Source: Pelagomonas calceolata
Lineage: Eukaryota; Sar; Pelagophyceae; Pelagomonadales; Pelagomonadaceae
Assembly: GCA_918797485.1 (NCBI GenBank)
Contig: CAKKNE010000004.1
Location: 3,596,001 to 3,660,000, forward strand
Direction: 5' to 3'
Length of the DNA: 64,000 nt
A program made the translations under genes and the position numbers. Every line of letters begins with the position of its first letter. Position 1 is the stretch's first letter. The notes beneath the pieces are model-generated. The model was not told the DNA's origin. It did not search any database and was given only the letters and a program-made list of their open reading frames with translations. Shown here piece after piece: positions 1 to 9,079 of the stretch.

Positions 1-669
1 CCAAAACCGCGCCAGGCGCTCCGCGGCGGACTCGTCGTGCGCGACCGCGCGGCTCCCGGGGCAGACGTGGCTCGTGCTGCGCGCGTCACGCGCGGCCCGG
101 TCCGCCGCGGCGGTGCGGCGCCGCGCGTCCTCCTGCCGCCGCAGCGCGTCCACGTAGAGCGTCGTCGCGCGCGCCGCCGCGCGCTCCGTCCGGCCCCGCG
201 CCGCACGCGCCGCCGCCGCGCGGTCGGCGTCCTTCCGTCGCGCGAGGTCCTCGGCCCGCGCGCGCGCCGCCGCGTGGAGCCGCGCGTGGACGGCGTTGTC
301 GCGCCGGAGCCGCGCCGCCTTGCGCGTGATCGCCGGCGTCGCGGTTCGCGCCGCGCGCTCGCGTTCGGCCGCGGCGCGCTTCGCGACCGCGCGCGCCGCG
401 GCGCCGTGCGCGTGGAGCCGGTCCTCGACGCGCACGGCCGCCACGACCTCCCCGCCCGCGCCCGCGCCGCCCGCCGCCCAGAGGCCCGCGTCGCGGCTCC
501 GCGCGGTCGCCGCGAGGCTTACGCTCGCGTCGCAGAGCCGCGGCGACCGCGGCTCCGCGTCAAGGGCCTCCTCCGCGGCCTGGCGCTCCGCGGCGAGCCG
601 CGCGTCCTCCTCCTGGCGGCGGCGCCGGCGGTCCGCGTCGGCGTAGAGGCGCTGGCAGGCGGTCGCCAT
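1..669 (-). CDS. Ala/Arg-rich coiled-coil protein, 3' end outside window
   Basis: An open frame of 223 codons runs from an ATG at 669 leftward off the window without a stop, so the gene is partial. The product starts MATACQRLYADADRRRR and is made of Ala, Arg, Glu and Asp in helix-forming runs, with motifs such as LYVDALRRQEDARRR that suggest a long charged coiled coil. I see no enzymatic motif and do not recognise the family. It resembles in style the basic protein at 11498-12180. The opposite strand is also open here, but only as an extremely Arg-rich, GC-driven shadow. The coiled-coil frame is preferred because it has a good ATG and regular heptad-like composition. Function unknown; a cytoskeletal or flagellar role is only a guess. 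Confidence 0.55.
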   Translation of the reverse strand, partial: MATACQRLYADADRRRRRQEEDARLAAERQAAEEALDAEPRSPRLCDASVSLAATARSRDAGLWAAGGAGAGGEVVAAVRVEDRLHAHGAAARAVAKRAAAERERAARTATPAITRKAARLRRDNAVHARLHAAARARAEDLARRKDADRAAAARAARGRTERAAARATTLYVDALRRQEDARRRTAAADRAARDARSTSHVCPGSRAVAHDESAAERLARFW

Positions 670-1020
670 CAGTACTGTGCCGGTGGAGGCGACTGTACAA
701 TGCGAGCACTGGGGCAGCGTATACGTCCCTCCGCCGCGGCTCCGAGCCCACGACTGCGTCGCGGTACCACCGCACTGATCGTGCAGACACAAAGTGGCAG
801 CCAAGCAACAGCTCGAGGCTGCCCCGCACGGCGCGCGGGCGACTTCGGGGCGGCGGGGACTGCTCGGGCGCACGCGGGGGCGCGTACGGATCGATAGCGT
901 TGTGCCCGACGAAGCCTTTCGCTCTCGCGCCTCGGCGGCGGCGACGCGAGTCACGCGACACGGCACTGCTCCGACGCCACCGACGCCATCGACGCGACAA
1001 GGACGAAAACTAGAACAATA
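670..1020. other. Intergenic, 351 bp
   Basis: Lies between the start of the leftmost gene and the 3' end of the MAPR gene. It holds a short run with the introner-like core GACGCCATCGACGCG near 973-990, outside any gene I can see. No other feature is visible. Confidence 0.4.
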
Positions 1021-1884
1021 TTACTCGTCGGCCTCCCGCAACCGCGCCACGACGGGGTACTTCCGCGCGAACAGCTTCTCCCAGTCGTCCAAGATCTTGA
1101 CCTCCTTCTCGTCGAGGTCACCTAAATCGGGCCATCCTCTATCAACGTCCTCGGGCTTGAAGGACATCTTCGCCAACGCTCTAGATGCGTCCTTGCCACA
1201 GAACAGGTGGTACGAGCAGCCCGCCCCATAGAAGCCGACGCCGCCATAGCCCACGTCGTAGACGTTGCCCCGCACGCCGATCAGGTGCTCGGCGCAGCAT
1301 CTTCCTGGAGATGGTGCGCAGGTGCCCGTGCCCCTCTCTAACAATTCGGCGCGCGAGATAACCTTGGTGGAGGGCGGTGTCGCCAGCCTTCCAAGGATCG
1401 GGTAGCCCTTCAGCTCCTTGAACTTAAAATGCCATTCGTCCAAATGCTCCCGCTCCCCGTGGTTCAACCCATCGATGGGCTGGTCCAGATCTACCTCTTC
1501 GAGGGACATCGTCGCGAGGCACTTCGACGCGTCCCGGCCAGCAAATAAAGCGTACCCACCACCCGGACCGTAGAAACTTCTCGCTTCGGAAACATCAAAC
1601 ACGTCGCCCTTGACGGCGACATACAACGGCGTGTCCTCGTCCTTGCCGTCGAATTCTCGGAGTTGCTTTGGTGTGAAGTCGCGCGGCGGCTCCTCGTCGT
1701 CTTCCTCATTAACTGGTGCGTGCGTGCCGTCTCTTTCGGGTTCGTTCGTGATGATATAGGCAGCATACGCGCCGAAGAGGACGCACAGGAGTAATGCTAC
1801 CGTCGACGTCGTCGAGCCGCCGGTGAGCCATTGTAGTAGCGACGGCGCGTCTTTTGTTATCGCTTCGGCGGCGGCGTCGGCCAT
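1021..1884 (-). CDS. Membrane-anchored protein with two cytochrome-b5-like MAPR domains
   Basis: 287 residues. After a short lumenal or cytosolic head there is one membrane segment (about residues 27-47, VALLLCVLFGAYAAYII), then an acidic linker and two copies of the cytochrome b5-like haem/steroid-binding fold of the MAPR (PGRMC/Dap1/neudesin) family. Copy 1 begins at FTPKQLREFDG and contains VAVKGDVFDVSEARSFYGPG. Copy 2 contains GVRGNVYDVGYGGVGFYGAG, then FCGKDASRALAKMSF, matching FAGRDASKCLATMSL of copy 1. MAPR proteins bind haem through tyrosines and support P450 and sterol metabolism in the ER. Each copy keeps a Tyr of the FYGPG type, although copy 2 lacks the usual (T)xxxLxxxDG start. 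Family members normally have one domain, so the tandem pair is unusual. Start: ATG at 1884. The function is family inference. Confidence 0.82.
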   Translation of the reverse strand: MADAAAEAITKDAPSLLQWLTGGSTTSTVALLLCVLFGAYAAYIITNEPERDGTHAPVNEEDDEEPPRDFTPKQLREFDGKDEDTPLYVAVKGDVFDVSEARSFYGPGGGYALFAGRDASKCLATMSLEEVDLDQPIDGLNHGEREHLDEWHFKFKELKGYPILGRLATPPSTKVISRAELLERGTGTCAPSPGRCCAEHLIGVRGNVYDVGYGGVGFYGAGCSYHLFCGKDASRALAKMSFKPEDVDRGWPDLGDLDEKEVKILDDWEKLFARKYPVVARLREADE

Positions 1885-2404
1885 GCTTATCTTATCTCTA
1901 TGCTATCTCGCGCCGCGACGATGGCCGTGTCACAGCTGCTCAATGACAGTGCACTGTGCTAGATCCGTGTGCGACCAATTATTCGTGGCGCAAGCGTTCG
2001 CAGCTATATTGGCCCAGCAATTAAAGCTTCTCGCGCGCGCGCACAAGTGAATCGCTGCTGCGCTTTGCCTACTGCACTTTGCCACTGCGCCAGGCTGTAA
2101 AATCGACTCTGTCCTCCGTTTTCGCACCTGTCGTCTAGCCGTCTCGCGCCAGAGTTCCCCGGGGCGGCTCGACCAGTAGAAGCTTTCTTGTTTTTTCTAG
2201 TGTGTTACAGTGCAGTAGACTTTTGAGAGGCAAACTCCAAAAAAGGCCACCAGAGGTCGCTGTTTGAGCCGCACGGGGCTGAACCTGTGCGTTGCATACT
2301 ACAGCTCGACGCAGCGCCGCCAACACCGCGCCGCTAGAAGAACTGCTCGGCTCCCGGCGTGAGCAGCTCCGCCAAAACCAAGTTCGCCACAGTCAAAAGG
2401 AGAG
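1885..2404. other. Divergent intergenic region with palindromic motif
   Basis: 520 bp between the starts of the MAPR gene and the MTD1-type gene, so it probably carries both promoters. It contains the recurrent palindromic element at 2196-2219. No RNA gene or TATA box stands out. Confidence 0.5.
2196..2219 (+). promoter_or_regulatory. Recurrent palindromic element (copy 1)
   Basis: Reads TCTAGTGTGTTACAG then TGCAGTAGA. It matches the consensus CTAGTGTCTTACA with one change, and the flanks TCTA/TAGA keep the inverted-repeat design. It lies 186 bp before the MTD1-type start codon, in the same orientation. Confidence 0.55.
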
Positions 2405-3594
2405 ATGCCGGTATCAGTGAACAAGATCGACACGTCGGTCGTCGCCGAGACGCTGCGCCAGCAGATTAGGGAAGACGTCGCCATCGTGCCCGGCGCGCGG
2501 CCGCGCCTCGTCGGGTTTTTGGCCAACAAGGACCCCGCGGCGCGCAAGTACGCCGAGTGGACGGGCCGCGCCTGCACGAAGGACGGCATCGACTACGTCC
2601 TCAAAGAAGTGGAAGCGTGCGACTTAGAAGGAGCGTTGAAGGAGGCGAACGAGGACGCGGGCGTGCACGGCGTCCTCCTGTGCATAATTCAAAATTTCAC
2701 GGCGCCTTCGTGCGGAATCGTCGCGTCGACCTCCACGCCATCGACGCGCCGCCTGCTCGATAGCGTGGCGGTGCACCCGACTCACTGGTTGATTTGCACA
2801 CAGGCATCCTCATCTACTACCCCGTCTTCGGCGCGGAGCCGTCTTTTTATGGAGGGTCCATGGACGACCAGTTGAGGGACAACATCGAGCCCACGAAGGA
2901 CGTGGAAGGTCTGTGCAAGAAGTACCGCGACAATCTCTATAGGAACGTGAGGCGCGTCGACAAGTGGCGTAGAAGTGTAGTCCCCTGCACGCCTTTAGCT
3001 GTGGTGAAGTGCCTCGAGCACTGCGGCCAGCACACGGGCGCCAAGGATAGCGGCATGGCCGGGAAGGTCGTCGCCGTCGTTAATAGATCGGAGGTCGTCG
3101 GCCGGCCGCTGGCAGCCATGCTCGCGAACGACGGCGCCACGGTCTACTCGATAGACATCGACTCCATCTACGTCATGGAGCGGGGCCGCATGACGCGCAC
3201 GGACGTGACGCCCGACGACGCGATCAAGGCGGCCGACGTCGTCGTCCTCGGCGTGCCGTCGCCCCAGTACAAGCTGCCCGTGGCCACGCTCAAGAAGGGT
3301 GCGGTGGTGGTGAACGTGTCGGGCTTCAAGAATCTGGGCGACGCGCAGGAGGGCGACGACGCCGACTACACGTACATCCCGCTGGTTGGAAGGGTCACGG
3401 TGGCGTGCCTCGAGCGCAACTTATTGACGCTCTACAAGCAGTACCACGTCGGCAAGATCTCCCTGCGCTACCGCCTCGCCGAAGAAGTCTCGAAGCTCGG
3501 CGACGTCCTCGGCGACGAGGCGTCCGCGACGAAGCGCCACTACGTCCTCGCCGGCCTCGGCGTCGCCCTGCTCTACGCGTTCCTGAAGCGCTAG
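2405..3594 (+). CDS. NAD-type methylenetetrahydrofolate dehydrogenase (yeast MTD1-like)
   Basis: Two exons, 2405-2669 and 2804-3594, give 351 residues. The join is GVH|GILIYYPVFG, the conserved strand of this family. The enzyme oxidises 5,10-methylene-THF to methenyl-THF in one-carbon metabolism. Family marks are GFLANKDPAARKYAEWT, the PCTPLAVVKCLE loop, and VVNRSEVVGRPLAAMLANDG of the Rossmann fold. These resemble the monofunctional yeast Mtd1 group more than FolD. Residues 333-349 (YVLAGLGVALLYAFL) look like a C-terminal tail anchor, which is not usual for the family and hints at an organelle membrane location. The 134-nt intron is an introner, starts with GC rather than GT, and splices in phase 1. 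Start: ATG at 2405, after AAAGGAG. Confidence 0.88.
2678..2803 (-). mobile_element. Introner in the MTD1-type gene
   Basis: A 126-bp element with imperfect terminal inverted repeats: left CTGTGCATAATTCAA, right (reverse complement) CTGTGTGCAAATCAA. It is flanked by GCGTCCTC (2670-2677) and GCATCCTC (2804-2811), a 7/8 target-site duplication. The intron runs 2670-2803, taking its GC donor from the left duplication and its AG from the element end. Its inner part, CCTCCACGCCATCGACGCG, is the reverse complement of that in the COPI-gene copy, so it is inserted in the opposite orientation relative to transcription. Confidence 0.85.
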
Positions 3595-4125
3595 AAAGGA
3601 GACGTGGGGGGTGTCTGTCGATACTGTTAATAGTCTGCCTATAGTTTCCAGAGGAAATAGCTATAGTCAATTCGGGTTTCGGGGGCGCGCGCCTAGGGAG
3701 GGGTGACGGGGGAGCTATCCCCCGTGGGCGTGTACGTAAGCTTGCTGCCGGTCCTAGAAGCGTGTGTCGTCGTCGCCGTGCACGGGCGCGTTGGTGAAGT
3801 CCGGGTTCCCGCCGACGAGCCGGAGGCCGTCGATCTTGATCCGGGCGAAACCGCGTCGTCTTGACGCCCCAGCGACGGTAAAGGCGGTTCTTGAGCAGGC
3901 CTATAGTTTCCAGAATGGTTCATTTTCGTGCGGGTGCGAGGAGAGAGCTTCAGCGCTAGGGCGGTCGGATCAAGCTAAGTTCAAGGAGACACCAAGGAGG
4001 ACCCCGCTGACATAGCGCACGCGCGCAAATCAGCCCAGAGACCCCGGCGAAGGCTTCAGCGGCGCCGCGCGGCCAATCTAAGCTGCGCAAGGCCCCCGTA
4101 GGCCACAACACAAAAAACACAGCAC
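3595..4125. other. Intergenic region with direct repeat and gene fragment
   Basis: 531 bp. A 16-bp direct repeat, GCCTATAGTTTCCAGA, occurs at 3637-3652 and 3899-3914. The 246 bp between the copies hold the coding-like fragment described separately. The final 200 bp lead into the RING gene. Confidence 0.6.
3754..3900 (-). pseudogene. Coding-like fragment, unknown family
   Basis: On the minus strand this stretch reads LLKNRLYRRWGVKTTRF in one frame and then ARIKIDGLRLVGGNPDF, ending HGDDDTRF and a stop, in another. The two parts join naturally if about one base is added or removed. It has no start codon and is bounded by the 16-bp direct repeat, which suggests a copied or stranded 3' exon. It could also be the last exon of a gene whose other exons I cannot see. 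Family not recognised. Confidence 0.35.
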
Positions 4126-6967
4126 ATGTTGATCAAGATGAACGACGACGACGACAACGAGGCCGACCCCGGTCCCATGCCCCTGTTAGAGGATTGCGAC
4201 TCCGCGGACGAGCGCGAGCGCCTCGAAGCCTCACAAAGGGTTTTGGCCCAGTCGAGGGCCGTGCGCAAGCAGAAGGAGCAGGCGCAGAAGATTCAACAGG
4301 CGCGGCTCGCAGAGGAGGTACGCAGGGCGCGCGACAAGGAAGAGGCGGCGATGGCCGCGACCTCAGCGCTGCTGGCGGCCCAGATCAAGCGCAAGCAGCT
4401 CCGGAGCATCGAAGCGGCGCCGGAGCCGGAGACGTCGCCGCGGAGCGTCGTGATGCCGCCCTACGCGGCGTGGCGGCTCAATGCTGCGCCCGTCACGTTG
4501 GACCTGGCTTGGCGGGGCGATGCGAAAGTCGACGATGTGCCACCGCCTCTCGTCGAGGCCGAGCCGAAGCCGAGCGACGTGGAGAGCGTCGTGGCGGCGA
4601 TGGGCGACGACGACGACAAGTCCATCGTCAAGGACGTGGCGGCGACGGACGACAACGACGTGCCAGTCGTCGTCGAGGACGTCGCTGCGGCGACGGGCGG
4701 CCATAAGGCCGCTCACGATTGCCAGGAGCAGCCCGTCGTTGAGACAGGCGGCACTGATGGCGCTGCTGGCGGCGGCGCCGAGAATGGCGGCGCCGATGCC
4801 GACGCGCATGGCGTCGACGTGCAGAGCGCCGACGTCGAGATGGAAGGCGCCGACGCCGAGGAGGGCGGCGGGGGCGACGAGGAGGAGGACCCGCTCGACA
4901 CTGACGGCGTCGAGGCGGCGACGGGCGGCACCGAGGGCGGCGTCGTCGTCGAGGAGGGTGCCGCGGAGGGCTGTGGCACGAAGGGCGTCGAGGCGACGCG
5001 CGGCGGTGCCGACGGCGAGGAGGACGACCCCGAGGCCATGGAGGAGGAGGACAACGACGACACCATCTTCTACGTCGAGACGGGCGTCGAGGCGGGTGTC
5101 GTCGAGGCGCGCGTCGTCGACGACGTCGAGGCGCGCGACGTCGACGACGTCGTGGTAGGGGCGACGGGCGGCGTCGTGGAGGGTGACGGCGACGCCGTGG
5201 CCAACGCTGCGTCTGCGTCGGCCATCGTCCGGTTCACGGCCGGCCCGCTCCACGTCTCGACCAGCGCCCTGGACGAGGTCCTTGACGTGGGCGACCCCGT
5301 CGTCGCCCATTACGGGCACGGCCTCGTTGAGGGCAAGACCGTCGTGCGCAAGGCCAAGGAGCTCTGGTCGAAGGGCGTCGTCAAGGCCGTGCATCGGGTG
5401 TCGTCGCGTCGCGTCACGTACGACATCCTCTACGACGACTGTGGTACGTGCGAGACGGGCGTTCTCGCCTCAAACGTCCGTCGCCGCAGTGCCGACGGCT
5501 GTCCTGGCCACGGTCGCCCATTAACAAGCCCCCGGGCCGGTCTCGATCTCGTCGAGCCGGTGCCGACGAATGCCCCCGGGCATTTGGTGGAATCATTCAC
5601 CACCTTTGAAGTACCAACGGCGCCGCCGCCGCCGCTCATCACAGCGCCGACGGAGGAGCTGACGGAAATATGCACGATCTGCCACCACGAGGTGTCGGTC
5701 GACTGCGACGTCGTCCTCAAGTGCTGCCACGTGTTCCACATGTCCTGCCTGGGCGAGTACAGCAAGCACTGCGGCCACGCACCGACGAGGCGCTCGTTCC
5801 AGGTGCCGTGCGCGAATTGCCGCGTCGTCGACCGCGTCGAGCTCGGTACGAATCCTCGCGGTCCACAGCGTTATAATCCGCAAGAAGAGGCGGAGCGTCC
5901 TCAGTTAGCTACGAAGAAGAGGCCCGCTGCCGCGGCGCCCAAGCTCAAGAAGAAAAAGAAGAAGAAGGCGTCGCCACATACGGCAGTCGTCGTCGACGAG
6001 AACTACAAGCCCACGCAAGTGGTCGAGCCGTTGTGGCACCCGTCGGGCTGCGACCTCTGCTCGCGGCCCCTCGTGTTGTCAGCTGGTCGAGCGGTGGTGA
6101 TCGGCTGGCTGCCGGCGGCCGAGAGTGGGGTTCCTCGACATCCACGGCAAGCCCGCAGCTCTTTACAAGGCGGCCTTCACGACCGGTCGCCGCGTCGGAG
6201 AAGAGAAAGATCTGGAAGAAGACGAGGTCCGCAAGTACCTCGCGCCCGAGGCGTTCCCTTCGGCTGACGATTGTGTTGCGCTCATGACGGTCGGGAACGG
6301 CTGCGGCGACGACCGTATCTGCTGGACGACGGAGTTCGGTGGCGAAGGCGCTGGTGCCGGTGAGAACGCCTTCGAGAACCACGTGCTGTTGCAGCCGGAG
6401 GCCGTCTCTCCGCCGATGCGCGACGCGCTCCTCGGCCGCTGGATCGAGGTCTACTGGGCGGGCGACAAGGTCTGGTACAAGGGCCGCGTCGTCGGCCAGA
6501 AGATTATCAACGGCGCCATCCAGCTCAGTGTGAAGTACGTCGACGGCGAGCAGCACGACGAGGCGCTCCAGGACGAGCCGTTCGCCGGCGACGGCGTCCC
6601 GCCGGACGATCGCAAGCCCTGGTACTGGCGCTACGCCGAGCCGCCGAAGACGGCCGCGCTACCGGACGAGTCGGCCGACGTGCCGCCGCCGCCGGAGTTC
6701 CAGCTCTGCCGCGAGCTGAGCGAGGTCTGCGAGAGCGTCGAGACTTCGTCGTCCGTCGAGGCCATGGAGATCGAGGCCATGGAGACGCATTCGCACGCCG
6801 CAACGCCGAAGCGTTCGCTGACCGTCACGTTCCGCCTGGACAACGCCAAGAAGCAGAAGACGGACGTCGACGCCGAGGCCGAGTTCGAGTGCAAAGATGA
6901 GAACCAGAACAACGCCATGGTCCTCGAGCTCCTCGCGGCCGTCGCGGCGTCGCAGCGCTGCCTCTGA
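4126..6967 (+). CDS. Acidic RING-finger protein with Tudor-like domains
   Basis: The reading frame runs 4126-6267 and continues in a second frame to a stop at 6965-6967; the switch lies around 6086-6130. The N-terminal third is a charged helix followed by a very acidic Val/Asp/Glu/Gly-rich stretch. Next comes a Tudor/Agenet-like segment (KGVVKAVHRVSSRRVTYDIL), then a RING-type zinc finger starting CTICHHEVSVDCDVVLKCCH and ending PCANCR, so a ubiquitin-ligase role is likely. A Lys-rich tract follows. The second frame contains LDIHGKPAALYKAAFTTG and another Tudor-like segment, IEVYWAGDKVWYKGRVVG. The frame change may be a 40-50 nt intron (GT at 6086 or 6075, AG at 6125 or 6123 keep phase) or a small indel in the GAGAGTGGGG run. 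Chromatin function is inferred from the domains only. Confidence 0.65.
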
Positions 6968-7153
6968 GATTGGTCGTCTTTCCCCTGTCGCTCGGAGTTG
7001 CTGAGAAGCGCGCACTGGTCGCCGCCAGGTCGGCGTACGGAGCTTCTATCCCCCACAGCCCTGTCTAACATAACTCACTCCGATTACAGTATAACAGGGG
7101 GAAACTCCCCACTCGTCGCGGCGAGTACCCCCCTGACCGAACTACTCTAGAGA

Positions 7154-8689
7154 CTACCTCATCTTCTTAACCTTCTTCTTCTTCGCGGACTTCTTCGCGC
7201 CGCCGCCACCAAGGCCCTTCGCAACCACCTTTGACTTCTTCTTCTTCTTGAGCTTGCGCACCGACGCCGGATCTAATCCAAACTCGCGGTCGCCGTCGAA
7301 GAAGAGCACGTCGATGGTCCCGTCCGGCGCGACCCTTTCCACGGTCGCATCAAACAACTCGTCGACGCCGACCATGGGCGCTTTCACTTTATCGCCCACG
7401 CTAAAAGGTGAGCTGGCAGCGATGGGCGACCCGAGGGACGCCAGGAACCCGTCCATGGCCTTTTCCAGCCGCGCGAAGTGCGGCGCCGGCCGCGTCGCGG
7501 GCGTCGCGCCCTTTGTTGTTCTAAACACAACATCCGCGTAGAGGTCCCGTATTGTCTTCGTCGTCTTTGAGGCATGTTTTACCGTTTTTTTCGACGCCTC
7601 CGCGGCATCAAAGGTAGAATCAGTAGTGACCGCCTGTAGCGCCTCCGCAATAGCACCATGCGACGAATCATCAGAGCGCCAGCCCAGACAGGGCAGGGTC
7701 TTGCGCAATCGGTTCCAGTAAATATCCGCGGGGGCGTCGTTCGTGAAACCTCTGTATTGATGATCCGCGCCGGCCGCGTCGACAACGGTCACCGCGTCCA
7801 AGCCCCAGACGTGCGTGTCCACGCCTAAAGTTAAATGTATGGACGGATCATCAGTGGCGCAGTCCAACGTATCCGTCGTGTGGGGCCAGCCCGCCGGCAC
7901 GTACAGTACATCGCCCGGTCGTAGGGTCACGTCTAAGACGGGCTCGTCATCGAATTCGTCGAATGATAATACATCAGTGCCCTTGCCGCGCGCGAGCGGG
8001 TCCGTTTCCGGCCGCTTTGATTGATCCGGCGGCCGCCACACCCTCCAATGCTTCCGCCCGAAGCACTGAAACACCAAAACGCGCTGCTTGTCCGTGTGCG
8101 GCGGCGCCGACGTCGCCGCGCCGGCGCCCGTCGCGTAGGCGTTCGTGCACACCGGCAACCCAAAAGCGTCGATGGACGCTAAACTTAATGCCGCGACCCT
8201 CGAACACGTCGCGTCCAATGAGTTCAAAACAACGGTCTGGGACGCATCTAGCACACCCTTGACGTCGTCGTACGTGATCGGTTCGTCCTTCACCCCAACT
8301 CTAGCCATCTGCCACGCGCCGCCCGCGCCTAAAACTCCTCTCCCTGCCTCGCGGACCTCTCCATTACTACACGCCGCCTCGAGCTCCTTCAAGCCGAACC
8401 ATCCATCAAAAGCGTCGATACCCTCGACGAGGACCGCGTCGTCGTCGTCCCAGGCTCGTATCAGCTCGGGTTTTAACAATTCGAGGGCGTCGCGGACTTG
8501 TGCTGCTGCCTGCAGGTCGTCGTGCGCGTCGTCTCGGGAACCATCTTTGAATTCCTCCGCCACGGCCGCGGCCCAGGCGTCGCCGACGGCGTCGCGGCGC
8601 GCGTGTCGTCGGTGGCGCGAGAGCACGGGTGCGGTGAGGGCGGCCGCGGTCGCGCAGCACGCGACGGCGGCCGCGCGCCACGGCGCCAT
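7154..8689 (-). CDS. JmjC/cupin-8-like 2-oxoglutarate oxygenase with signal sequence
   Basis: 511 residues. The N-terminus (MAPWRAAAVACCATAAAL, then APVLSRHRR) looks like a cleaved signal. The core matches the ribosomal-oxygenase/cupin-4 group of Fe(II)/2-oxoglutarate dioxygenases: the metal motif HxD appears in APPHTDKQRVLVFQCFGRKH (about residue 196), and the distal His in GDVLYVPAGWPHTTD (about residue 268). Members hydroxylate protein side chains such as ribosomal His or Arg. Towards the C-terminus a Tudor-like strand (VGDKVKAPMVGVDELFDATV) precedes a very Lys-rich tail. Substrate and compartment are not evident. The only start that keeps the signal is ATG 8689, and GTATATTTTGC lies just upstream of it. 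Confidence 0.78.
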   Translation of the reverse strand: MAPWRAAAVACCATAAALTAPVLSRHRRHARRDAVGDAWAAAVAEEFKDGSRDDAHDDLQAAAQVRDALELLKPELIRAWDDDDAVLVEGIDAFDGWFGLKELEAACSNGEVREAGRGVLGAGGAWQMARVGVKDEPITYDDVKGVLDASQTVVLNSLDATCSRVAALSLASIDAFGLPVCTNAYATGAGAATSAPPHTDKQRVLVFQCFGRKHWRVWRPPDQSKRPETDPLARGKGTDVLSFDEFDDEPVLDVTLRPGDVLYVPAGWPHTTDTLDCATDDPSIHLTLGVDTHVWGLDAVTVVDAAGADHQYRGFTNDAPADIYWNRLRKTLPCLGWRSDDSSHGAIAEALQAVTTDSTFDAAEASKKTVKHASKTTKTIRDLYADVVFRTTKGATPATRPAPHFARLEKAMDGFLASLGSPIAASSPFSVGDKVKAPMVGVDELFDATVERVAPDGTIDVLFFDGDREFGLDPASVRKLKKKKKSKVVAKGLGGGGAKKSAKKKKVKKMR

Positions 8690-9079
8690 TGTATATTTTG
8701 CTTTTCTTAGAGCTATGCCGCCTAGCTACCAGAGGACCGACGGGCCTGCTTGACGCTCTGTGCTATGTGCTGCAGATGCACTCACAGCTGCACGAGATGC
8801 TCTCCGGTTTTTTTACGGCCCAAGCAATGGTGCGCGGCAGTTAGCGCCCTTGGCAATTCAAGTAAGATCGCGCTGCGATGGCCCAGGAACGCGCAGGCGC
8901 AGCACGGCTGTGGTTGCCGTCGCACGTCGGCTGTCGCAGCTAGCTGCATAAGGACACTAGGAAAATCAACGCGTGTGTCGCAGACACGTTCCCCCCAACG
9001 CCGCCGACGGGACTCATGTTATTTTCATTTAAATATATGGGGGATGGAAACAGGGTACGTATGTGCATGTTGACCGAGG
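8690..9079. other. Intergenic, 390 bp
   Basis: Upstream of the oxygenase gene and downstream of nitrite reductase. It contains a palindromic element at 8939-8961 and an AT-rich run near 9020-9040 (ATTTTCATTTAAATATATG) that may carry the nitrite-reductase 3' end signals. No gene seen. Confidence 0.45.
8939..8961 (-). promoter_or_regulatory. Recurrent palindromic element (copy 2)
   Basis: On the minus strand it reads CCTAGTGTCCTTATG then CAGCTAGC. It is about 250 bp upstream of the oxygenase start and in that gene's orientation. Confidence 0.55.

Noticed and set aside
37-1000. Long open frames on both strands at the left edge, very Arg-rich
   Set aside because: They are GC-driven shadows of the minus-strand coiled-coil frame (1-669); their products are almost pure Arg/Ala/Pro.
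4363-5394. 343-codon minus-strand frame opposite the RING gene
   Set aside because: Mirrors the Asp/Val/Gly-rich acidic repeat of the plus-strand gene; no domain or start context.
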